Shown: positions 47,801 through 59,800 of the stretch, piece after piece
Position numbering within the stretch: the first letter of the stretch is position 1
Layout of the letters: each line of letters begins with the position of its first letter
Source of the DNA: Galaxea fascicularis
Lineage: Eukaryota > Cnidaria > Anthozoa > Scleractinia > Euphylliidae
Assembly: GCA_948470475.1 (NCBI GenBank)
Contig: OX419335.1
Span: forward strand, 17,739,026 to 17,803,025
Length of the DNA stretch: 64,000 nt
Direction of reading: 5' to 3'
Notes under the pieces: model-generated
Seen by the model: only the letters and a program-made list of their open reading frames with translations
What the model was told of the DNA's origin: nothing
Database searches by the model: none
Program-made: the position numbers and the translations under genes

Positions 47801-50800
47801 AATTGGCATTAGTAAGAACATTGCTGAGAAACAAAGTGTGGTAATCAGCAGCATTGGAACAAAATGTAGAGCCACCTTACAGTATATTAAATAACAACAC
47901 AAGAAAGTGCTATGCCACAACTCACTCTACATACATGTAGCCATCACTCCCTGAAAGATTTTACCACACAAATGAAACATTGCCCAAGAGTTTGTTGAGG
48001 ATTTACGTTAACAAGGAATTGCTAGTTATTAGTATCTATGTTGTGGTTAAAAATTAAATTCAGGTAAAATTTTTAAACCTAGGTTGAAAATTCATTTCCT
48101 TGTCTCCTTACCCTAATAATTATTTTGAATAATAATTAGGCTTAGGGGACAAAGGGATTTGAGAATCAACCTAGGTTAAAAATTTCCCTGCTAGTAGCAG
48201 TCACTTGTGGGAAGAAATAAATGAGAGGAGAGAGGCCTCTGCTGGTTCCCAAGGAGTTCCCTGTCACTCAGGTGCATGTGTTCCCTTTAACAACAAATGA
48301 CATTTTGGTCACATGGGACCCAACTCAGTAAAACGATGTCAGGTGATGTCGCCCCATCGCCTTGTCGCCCCGAGTTATGTAGCCCCAACTTAAGTTTCCT
48401 CGCCCCAGTCAAATTTTGTAAGTTTTATCAATCGATAAATGTAGAAGATCGATTGACCTTGAACGATTTCTTACGCGAAAATTCGCTTATGAAGTAAAAG
48501 TTTGTAAGATTTATCGATCGATTAACTCGAGCGACTTATAACATGTAACTTCGCTTATGAAATAAAAGTTTGTAATCTACTCATCGATCGATTAACTTGA
48601 GCGACTTATAACATGTAACTTCGCTTATTAAATAAAATAAACAAAATTAATCGAAAAGAAACATAACAGATCACTGATAGGAACCTCCGAGGAAACAGTA
48701 CTTTTTCTTGCGCATGGGTGGGAGTGGGAGTGCTTTCGAACATAGCAAATTGATAAACTTCACAGTTTATGTTACTTTACTGTGATGGGGCGACACAATA
48801 TCGATGTTGGGGCTACACAACTCGGTTGTTGGGGCGAGGTAACTTAAGTTGGGGCTACGTAATTCGGGGCAACAAGGCGATGGGGCAACATCACTTACAA
48901 CCAGTAAAACTGGTAACTAAATTACTTGACAGTTGACAACATGAACAATTTCTAAATGCTCCAGTCATGAAACACAAATTCTATGCCGTCAAGGGAAGGC
49001 AAATTGCCTTTGATCTTGATAGCTTTAATTTCCACTATTTCACACAATAATACCTGGATTCAAAGGAGACACTATTGACTTGGGAGAGTAAAAGTGGAAA
49101 CTTGGCAGCCACACGGATGGTCAGTTGGAAACTTCCATAGTCTGTCAGATAGCACACAAATGTATCACATTTTTACAAGAACACAATGTCTATCTTCTGT
49201 ATTGGTGTTATTTTACTGATATTGTGATCATTAGGGGAAGAAATAGCCGATTTTAATTATAGTGTGATTGAATGTTTGTTTTGCCTCCAATGTGACGCAG
49301 TGGGCTTAGACATTTTCAGGAGGGAATAGAAACAGAGCATGCACAATCTTGTGTAACAGAAACAAGTTTATCAAAAACCGTTTGGTCAGTGGTCAGATAA
49401 AAGGAACCCCTCAGGGACCAGCAGAGGTCTCTCTCCTCTTGGTTATTTCTCGCCATTAGAGACCTCTGCTAGCAGGCAAGTTAAAAAATTTTACCTGAAT
49501 TTAATTTTGACCTGCAACATATACCCCTTTATGTGGCATTTTGTCAGGTACCAATGGCCAGAGCAAGCATTCTGTGGCTATTAGGAGAATACTCTGAGAG
49601 AGTTCCAAAGGTAGCACCAGATGTTCTTAGGAAAATGGCAAAATCATTTGGATCAGAGGTACAGTGTAAGCAACCATTGTGTCATTGACTGCAGTCATTG
49701 TCCAACTCCACACTATAGTTGACTCTCCCTGAGCAACTGGTCACTTTTGTGAGTGACCATCTGTGTTTAGCAACCATTGTGAAATCCCATTTAATTCACT
49801 CTTGGTCAACTGTGTGCTCATGTCTGAAATAGTTCAAAAATGGGATGAACCATGATCATGTGCATAAGGAAAAGCAAATGCAACATTTTGTCTTTTCTGG
49901 TTGTCAAGAGAGGTCACTGTGGTAGTTTTTTGTTCAGGGAAAATGATAATCTCTTTGCTTGTTTCCAGTTACAAGTGTTCAAGGCTTGTTTTGACTTTGG
50001 AGAGCAGTTGAAATCTTTCAAATAAAATATTTATTATAGAATTCTTGATTACTAACTTATTTTCGTTGAACATCATTTGTTGTAACAGGAGGATATTGTG
50101 AAGTTACAAATTCTGAATTTAGGCACTAAACTCTTCATCACAAACCAGAAGCAGGTAAGTGGTACATTTGAAGCATTCATCATGTTGGGATTTAAAGTGT
50201 ATATTTTATTACACGAAATATTTTATTACATGTAGCTTATTAGGAAGAGCTTTCAAAGTGATGAAGAATGGCGTTTATTTTATTGTAATAGCATTCTTGG
50301 TTGTTGAGTTATTCAAGATTTTGGTTTATGCAAATTAGTGGACTTCTGACGTCAAAAGGCGGACAGAAAATGAAGTAAGATCACAAAAAATGAAATATCT
50401 CTGAAGACTTTTTCTGTATAGAACTGAAACTTTTTACAGTTGTTATACTCATCATGAAGTTCCATGATATGGTCCACTGTGACATTTCCATGCCAACACA
50501 ATGGGCTCCAGGTCCTCTCCATCAGAAGGATAAAATCAGAGTTTCCCTCCCCAAGAAGTGCTTTTTGCTCTTGATGTTCATTCAGTGGGTGTGAGCTAAT
50601 ATGGACATTACACAGCACAAGTATAAGATAGTCTGTTAGACTCTGGAGCAACAAATAAGGTCTGGTAAGGAGTATGTTGCTATGGTGACATTATAACCAC
50701 GATCACAATGCGCAGTTCTGGCAGCACATCAACCCTGTAGACTTAGTGTTTGTATGTGTAATCAAATGGTGTACTCGTGAAATTAGGGAATAATTTCACG

Positions 50801-53800
50801 CACATTTTGTCCATTATTAGAATTTGGACAAAACACAAGTGAAATTATTCCCTAATTTCACGAGTACACCATTTGATTACCTATTAATATAACGGGTGAC
50901 AAATTACGCTCACAATCGTGGGTTTTTGACTTGTTTACTGTATCGAGAACTCCATGCATTCAAATGTTACAAGCATACTTTCGGCTAAAGTTCACAATTG
51001 TTTGAATTTTTGACAAAAAGCCCTTTGAAATCCTTCTTGCTGTTTACAAAATGTTTCAAAGTTGAGTCAACTGTCAAATCTTCATTACGTGATTCGCTAT
51101 AATTCGTCATGAATGAACTGAAAGCGGCACCCGTGTAAGATGAGCCTAAAATCCGATCATGGTCATCTGTGTATTTGTCTCCGTGTTAACACATTTTGAA
51201 GTATAAATTGTCGCTAAAAGATTATTATATGGCCAAAGCAAACTGGGATAGATGAAATTCAAGCAAAAATGTACAAAGTTAAAACTTTAAGAGCTCGTAA
51301 GCATATCCATTTAACATCTTTGAACCTGGAGCACCATCTTGACACAAAACGTTGCCATGGCAATTTTGTAATTTCACATGTGAAATTATAAATTAACTCT
51401 GAAATTTCTCGCCAAAATTAAGGAGGAATTTGTCACCCATGTTAGTAGCACAGATATTCCATATTTTGTTATTTTACTTCATGTTGTGTCTGCCTTGTGA
51501 CGTCACAAGTCCTCTAATTTTTGGAATAACACAGCAACCAAGAATGCTATAACAATAAAATAAATGCCATTCTTCATCATTTGAAAGCTCTTCCTAACAA
51601 GCTAATAAAATATTTTGTATTACGCGTGCACGCCATGTTTATAACAGGGGCATATTGTAAAACATGGACTGGATTGGATTTGTAAAACATGGACTGGATT
51701 TGTAAAACATGGATTTGTAAAAGGTAGATTTGTAAAACATGGACTTGTAAAAGGTGGATTTGTCAAACGTGGATTGTTAAAAAAAATTATTCCTGTTTAT
51801 TCTCTTTTTTTTGCGATTTTCTGCATGCTTTTTCACATGTTTGCTGGCTGCACAGTGTTTACATATCCGAGTTCACTGATAAAGCTCAGGTAAAATGGGG
51901 TTGGAAGGCCTATACGACTCCTGTTCGCGTGTTTGCCACTTCTATCTTGGTTCTATTGACCGATTTAGCTTCTTGCTTGTTTTCAGTGGGGCAACACGGT
52001 GGTTTAGAGGATAACATGGTGGTGATAGTGATTGAAACAGTCATGTGCTAAAATGTCGCATGCTATGTATTCTGATACCGAATGTCATTTCTGGGTTGAA
52101 ATTCTGCATTTACCGCCTGTTTGTTTTGACCCTTGTTGTTTCTGTTTAGCAACTGTGGTCCTATACATGCCATCTGAAGCATTTTGTCTAGCTTTGGTTT
52201 GGCTCGTTTCAGTGCGTTCGGTGACAGTACAGCCTCTCTCTTCAGTGTTATCAAGGATAGGAATTTAAGCCGTGTGATATGATAATCTTTATCTTGCAGT
52301 GTTTGTACATTACCGGGCCCAGTTATTTGGTTTTGTAGCAAGACGTTGTGTTTCTTTTGCAGCTATTCGTCTCTTTATCCTTTCTTTTGTATTGTAGCTT
52401 CTTAGAGAGCTATGCAACACGTGAAGTTAAGCGCTAAAACCCGCTCTAATTACGGCTGTGTCTTTGTCATCGTTTCGCTCCGCTCTGTAACTGCGGTTAT
52501 AGTATTGTTCCTCCTTTTGGTTTTGGCTGTGTTTGGGTACTCCATTAAATGATAGGCAACATCATGGTTTGGATCCACCCTTGTGGATCTCATTAGTTGC
52601 CGGGAATAGCTTGAGAAAAAGAGTTGCTCTTTAGGCAACGTCATTGCCTTTGTGACCGAAGTCGAAGCACGAATACTCCATCATGATGGCATATGGCTCG
52701 TGACAAAACCTCAGAAACCCGGAAATATTTCTGTGGCCTTTGACAATACGGAGGATACCTGCCTCCTTTTCGAAGCATCTCTTTGAGTCGGCGGATTCAC
52801 CTTTCAACTTCTTTATGCAAATATGGCGCTGCACTTCACCAAATCAGTTTAAAATCCACCAAATAGATGACCCAAATGTCCCGCTTCCAAGCTCTTCTTT
52901 GATTTTTACTGAGTTCCATGAGAACTCTGGAAACTCAAATGCACGTCGTCGTTTTTTAGTCAGGGATGGAAGCTTAAAACAAGCCGCCATCTCTTCCTCA
53001 CGCAATTCCCTGACTTTCCAGCGCAAAATTAAAATATGCAAAATTATTTCAGTCAAAGGTCTACAATACATTTTTAAACTTCCGGGCTTTTGACAGCCTG
53101 GTCGCTTTTTTGTCACATACACTTTTGATTGTCCTATTCTTCCCGTAAAACGTTAGGAATTGTTCTGGACCCGCTCCTGTGTATTAAGATGGTTATTATT
53201 TCAGTTAAATGATAAAAAAAAAACGCACCGAGTACATTGTTGAGTTAAATATAAGCACGCGGGAAGTTTTTTTGAACATGTGAGAAGTGCCGAGAGAGGC
53301 ACGAGCCGTAAGCGAGTGCTTCTCACGCACTTCTCGATTGTTCTTACACATTTCGAAATGTTAACGTTACGCAACAATGGACAAAAACAAGCTTTTTTTC
53401 AGTAAATATTTATATGTCAAGCGACATCTGAGTAAAATTAAAATGGGACAGACAAAAAAGTAAACAAATCAACAGTCTAACAATTCCATTTTCTTTCTAC
53501 AAATCCACGTTTTACAAATCCATGTTTTACAAATCCATGTTTTACAAATCCAGTCCATGTTTTACAATATGCCTATAACAGGGACGCTGAAACCGGAAAT
53601 TGTAATTTTGTTCTGCAACTAAGAACGATCAGAATGCGAAAAATGTGTCAATTATAACAGTTTGTCACATGGGATCAAAAAAATCACAGAATTATTACCT
53701 CAGAGCTAAACCTTGAATGAGAACATTAATTCCAAGCTTTCCTTATGTGGTTTAGATGAAAAAATGACCTCGGCGAGGTAGAAAAGAGAACGAAAGAAAA

Positions 53801-56800
53801 AACAGAACAAACAGCGTATATTAAAACAACGCGTGAATTATTCGGTGTTCGCCGAACAGAAGCGAAAATAATGCTTGCTTCTGGATAATTTCACCCTTAA
53901 AAGCTAGCAAATGGTCCCAAATTACTTTCTGTATCCTTGCAATGTCCTGTCTTGCATCTCTGAAAGATTTTGCCTCAATTTTGAGCAAATAAACATTCTT
54001 CTGTGACCGGCGCCTTCTTCCTTCCTTCATCGAATATTTAGTCAGCTAACCAGTGAGAATTGAAAGTAACGCCAATTTTCTGTCACGCTTTCAAGGCATG
54101 CATTACCATCTTCTCTATTGCCAACATCTAAACAAAAGCTCTTCAAGTGCATTCAGGCCCGCACTTTCTAACCTGTGGTTACTACTAGTTTATTGTCTTG
54201 GTCAGTATTTTAGACATCAATTATAAAATAAGCAAAAACTTGAATAATCTCTGGAATAAAAGAAGACCTTCTAAAAAAGAAAAGCCATTTTTCGTGACTT
54301 CGGAAAGGCCTGACAAACAAGCAAAAATATTTTTTACTTCATATGCACTTTGACATGACAATTAAAATGGTAAAAACAAACAATAAAATCCGACGTTTCA
54401 GAGTAGTCATGACTCCATTATCAAGGAAATATAAATAAGATCATGCAAATTGCAACATTTAAAGCGATTTTGGCTCAAAGAATTAACATAAAAGGGGTGC
54501 GAAGATTATAAAAATACTTTCACACGAATGGAGTCTGATTACATGTTGAGATTTTCACACAGGTCACATTGAAAACTATAAACAACACACTGCTGATTTA
54601 CAATAATTGGTGGCTTTGTTTCCTTCACGTTTAGTTTTAGGGTCAGAGCCTAAAAGGGTGTCTAGAAAACTAAGACCTAAGACCTAAGACCTAGAAAACT
54701 AAGACCCAGAAAACTGTGGTCACCATGAAATCAGGGTGTCTAGAAAACTAAGACCTAAGACCTAGAAAACTAAGACCTAGAAAACTAAGACCTAGAAAAC
54801 TAAGACCCAGAAAACTAAGACCTAGAAAACTAAGACCCAGAAAACTGTGGTCACCATGAAATCGCTGCAATTGTCGGCTCATCCCTAGTGTAATTAATAT
54901 CTCACATCACGAAACAACGGGAGTCGTGTTTAGCTTGTAAACCCCATTTAACCCCATATGGCCGCTGTGTGACTAAGGCGAATTGTTTTGCTAAGACGTC
55001 AGCTGTGAGATACTACACTGGGGATGAGCCGACAATTGCAGCGATTTCATGGTGACCACAGTTTTCTGGGTCTTAGTTTTCTAGGTCTTAGTTTTCTAGG
55101 TCTTAGGTCTTAGGTCTTAGGTCTTAGGTCTTAGGTCTTAGTTTTCTAGACACCTGAGCCTAAAAGTACAAACCACCATCCAGCCTGTGTTTGTGAGCCA
55201 CCAATTGTAAATCAGCAGTGTGTTGTTAATAGTTTTCAATGTGACCTGTGTGATGCAGGTTATGTAGGTTACACACGCGGGCATTTACATAATCATGTAA
55301 AAGGACATTAACAAGAACATACATGGGACAATGCCTCAGGGCCTGCTAAAGCGTGTCAAAGTGCTTGAGAAATGCAGAAACAAATTTTACTGCTTAGTGT
55401 ACGAAATGCTTTTTATAAGAGCTTTAAAGCCAAAATATTAATCTCAACGTGCAATCAGACTCCATTCATGCGAAAGTATTTTTATAATCTTCGCACCCCT
55501 TTTATGTTAATTCTTTGAGCCAAAATCGCTTTAAATGTTGCAATTTGCATGATCTTATTTATATTTCCTTGATAATGGAGTCATGACTACTCTGAAACGT
55601 TGGATTTTATGGTTCGTTTTTACCGTTTTATGCTTTGAGAAATCTCTTTTGACATGATGATTGCATCAGATTTGGGTTTTGTTGTTATTTTGGGACGAAA
55701 TGCAGGCCCAACAGACATATTGATTGGCTTGTATCCCTATAGGGCTATCAACGTAAATGGGCAAAAATGCCTTTCTAAGGAAGGCAAGGGTTTAAAAATG
55801 TTTTCTAAATCACTGTTGGGCTCAAAAAAAGGAAATGTTGGATACACAATGAACAAGAGACAGACAACCAATACAGAAGTGTCAGAAATATACAATCAGG
55901 CACAGTTAAAAAAGTGGTTGCCACTATGGTACAAATCAAACTTAATATTTTAAGATACAGTCCCTGTTGTACCCCTACATAGCAACTTGCAAAACAGGCA
56001 CAAACTGCTTTTTATTAGCATACAGGTGGTTTTGTGGTGGATGAATCAAGTCCATGTCCATCTTGGTTTTTCTATGGTCTGTTATAATTTTAATTATTAT
56101 TTTTCTCATTTAGCACTTGCTAAAATATGTATAATTGCATCTTTTCCAGACAAAACTTCTTTGCCAATATGTTTTGAATCTTGCAAAGTATGACCAGAGT
56201 TACGATGTCCGGGACCGAGCCAGATTTCTCCGGCAGCTGCTCATTCCAAGTGATACGGTAATCTGATCGCTGAAAGTCTTAGTCCTGGGCTGGTTGTTTG
56301 AAAACCGGTTAACGCTAACCCAATTTTAAAAATTAATCAAGGAGGTTATTTCTCTATACCCAAACACTGTTCAGTGCTGATATTCTGCAAAATTTTAGAT
56401 CAGGGGAAGTCAATCCTGAAAAACAAAAAACAGCGGAACCAACTTTCGTCCAAAAGTGAAAACCTGCAACCAAAGATTACGCTAATCCTGGTTTAGATTA
56501 ATGGGCTTTTGAACAACTGGGCCCAGGTCTACTTGCATATTACGTCCTGCTACAACCAGTTGCAAAATTGTTGAGACACTTCCAATCAAAAACAGCTTTT
56601 TTCTTAACCCTTTAAACCCTAAGATCAAAATGTAAATTCTCATTTGTTCCCCCATACATTTCCTATGGAAGTGGCAGGGAGAACATGTTCAAATATCAAG
56701 CAAATTCATCTTAATTCTCCTGACCACTCTGTGTTAAAGCATTGATATGGAAGGTCATGGAAGCATTATTAAAGCCCAAATGATTTACAGTGTCTTACCG

Positions 56801-59800
56801 GTAAGTATTTTTGCAACTGTTTGTTGGATGACAAACTTTCCTTTTTATATAACTACCTCAATTTAACTAATGTGCAAAATAACAATGACTTACAATCTTT
56901 TGGTGTTTTTATAGGGTGGACATCTCAGTAAATATGTGAAGAAAATTTTCCTGGCATCAAAGCCTCCCCCTGTTATAGAGTCGGTATTTAAAGGTGTGTT
57001 ATGATACATTTTATAATAAGCTACATTATGCTGCATTTGGATTGGTTCTTACTTGCGATCTATTAGAGGACAGATACATGGATGACTAGGTGTTTGGAAG
57101 TTAGACAAGATTTTCAAAACAGCTGGAAGGCAAAAGCAGAAATTTCTTAGGAGAGATGGAAAAATTACGGAATTCCAAAGGTATGGGAGGGTGGGGGGTA
57201 GAGCACTTTGGAATTCTGAGGGCAAGGGGAGTTGAGCATTTTGGAATTTCTTATAACATTGGGAGGGTCTATATGAAGATGCCTTTCGTGGTAGTGTATG
57301 GATATTTTCTGGAATCACCCATTATATAAAACAAGTAGCTTCCATGTTGTCATGCATCTGTTCAGTAATAGATCACAGAAGATGTCAAAATGTGGTAAGA
57401 ACAGCAGTGACACACTCTGCTATCACCTCATCTGCCACTTTTTTTGTTCTTATCACATTTTACGTCATCTGTCATCTATTACAGAAGAGATGCATGGCAA
57501 CATGGAATCTATTCATTAAAGAAAACATGCTTTTATTCCCATCAGTTTTTAGAGCAATTTGAATGTTTGTTAACTTTGTGGCTCCCAGCTCTGCTGTTTG
57601 TTTATGTACCGGTATACCACACCCCAATCATTGCCATAACAGCATCATTATAATCAATACAAAAGAAGCATAATATGTCAAAGGGCTTGAAGAGTAATAA
57701 TAAAATAACCAATCTTCTTGGTTTTCACCAACAACATAAACTACTTATTCACACTTGAACAGAAACAAAGGAGTAAAAAATACCAAAAATAATAAAGAAA
57801 ATCAACTTAAATTTCCAACATATTTTCAGATCGTCAAGGATTTCAAGTGGGCTCGTTATCTCACATGATTAATCTCAAAGCCACTGGCTATCAGGAATTG
57901 CCGTCATATCCAGAAGTTGCTCCTGACCCATCAGTCCGAAATGTAGAGGTAAGTCTAGTAACTGAACCAGAAGGAATGCAGTTAGTGCCTCTTTGTATTA
58001 ACTCTGCTTTGCAGATTGCTAACATTTGCCACAGAGTTTGTTCTCCTGTCTTTCCTGTAAGTTTTGTCTTGTGTGCACCTGCCGGAACGTCATTTATTTT
58101 TAACTCTGTCGAATGATTGGCATTGCTGCCCACTATGTGAGACAATTAAATTTAGTTTGCACTTTTAAGTTGTTTAACTATACTGCTAGCTACACACAGA
58201 CTAGCATTTATTTGTCTACCTAGTTCAAGCCCTTTTCAAATTAATTTTTTTTATTTAAACTGCTGTGATTATAAACTCAGTATAACACTTTCAAACTTGA
58301 AGGTGATAAGTTCAATTTTTTCAGGTCAGTATTGTGGTTGGGAAAAAGGGTACTGAAACTGCTTGACAGGATGAAATAAAAATAATTAATAACCAAGAAA
58401 CAAGTCTGGCTAACTAGTGAAGAATTTGTTTTGGCTAGTGAATCAAATACGTGCACTAGTAAGCTGAAAAGTTGGTCTCAAGCCCTGTTATAGTACAGTT
58501 GAACCTCAATTATCCGGACTATTCGATTATCCGGACTTTTTTCTCTGGTCCCAATTTTTTCATGAATATTAATTAGTTGTGATCTTGAAAACTCAAAGTC
58601 GCAAAAAGCCCAATAATCCTTTCAAAAAACTGTTGAAACAGCGTATTATCCTCTGCGCTTTTCAAAATTCGCAAATACAATGAGACAAAGAAATATTCTA
58701 ATGCATTCAGCTGATATATACATACAGGCTGTGTAGATTTCACAATTAAATGTTTTCGTTGCTGTATACCTTTTGTTTACATATCTATCATTAATATTCA
58801 TATTTTCGATTATCCAGACTCTTGATTATCCGGACTATTTACTGAGGTCCCGACAAGTCTGGATAATCGAGGTTCGACTGTATTTGTTTGAGGACACCAA
58901 GTTTTTTTGTGGAAACTGCCAGCCAATCTTTTGATATAAGCACTCCAATTTATGATAATCAACCCAGATTGTTGCTATCCTTAACTTATGTGACCCTAAA
59001 AAGGCGAACACAGTGCAGCTATTTTTAATTCCACTTTTGTATATAGCAAATACAGCTTGCTGTGCAGGTTACTTACTAGGGTACGGTTTACATTTAACAA
59101 AGACAATGTCATGACAGTGACGACTTGTTCTGCCAGTGGTCAACTGATTTGACCAATGGTGGAACAGCAAGTGGAGTACTTGGTCATGTCCTATACACTT
59201 AATTTTTGTGAACTTACAGAAACATGTAAGATATGTGCTTGCGTATGCCAACATTTTTAATCCTTACTAAGGTTAAGCCACTGTGGGAACCAAAGAAGAA
59301 AAATGCAAAAGCAAAGAAATCAACATTTTATTCCGAATCAGAGTCTGATTCTGGTTCAGGTAAGTTCAAACTGCATTTTTTTTCTTGTCTTACTCCCGTG
59401 TAGACCAAGTATTGTGTGGAAAAATTTGGTTTGGGTTCAACATTTTTGGAACCAGTTTATTTTCTTTCCTTTGTGTCAGATTCATTGGCATAATCTGAAA
59501 CAAAGGAAAGTAAAACTAAAACTAGCTGAGAAAAATAATAAACCACAACAAATATGTGTTTAAGTGCACCTAAACCCAAAATATCATTTTTGCTATTAAA
59601 ATAAATCTTTGCACCTGTTTGAAAAGCATTGAACTCGTTTTTCTTTTTATTATTATTTTTTTTGCCAAGTGCTGGCTTTTTGAGCTATTTTGTGTAAACA
59701 AAATCGCTCTATGTCAGCATGAAGCTCAAGAAATTCTTCCATGGTCGGGTGGTTCTGCCTTGAACCAATAAAATAAAGGTTTCTTTAGATGGGATTGTTT

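Larger units (their letters stand above)
54359..55647. mobile_element. Penelope-like element, mostly 3' end, in hairpin form with nested insertion
   Basis: TTTGACATGA is duplicated at 54349-54358 and 55648-55657. The right arm (about 55190-55620, plus strand) holds degraded GIY-YIG coding sequence (FNVTCV with stop codons, VTHAG) and the terminal motif. The left arm (about 54364-54635) is the inverse with an internal deletion. A foldback element (54657-55155) is inserted between the arms. The element is in AP3B intron 18. Confidence 0.8.

Noticed and set aside
52032..52268. Plus-strand frame inside the kinase-bearing foldback element
   Set aside because: No transposase motif or other domain is visible; treated as chance.
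57049..57318. Proline-rich frame starting [13 protein letters not shown]
   Set aside because: It is the translation of a MITE end (CCAGAAAATATCCATAC); the same peptide pattern appears at the other copies.
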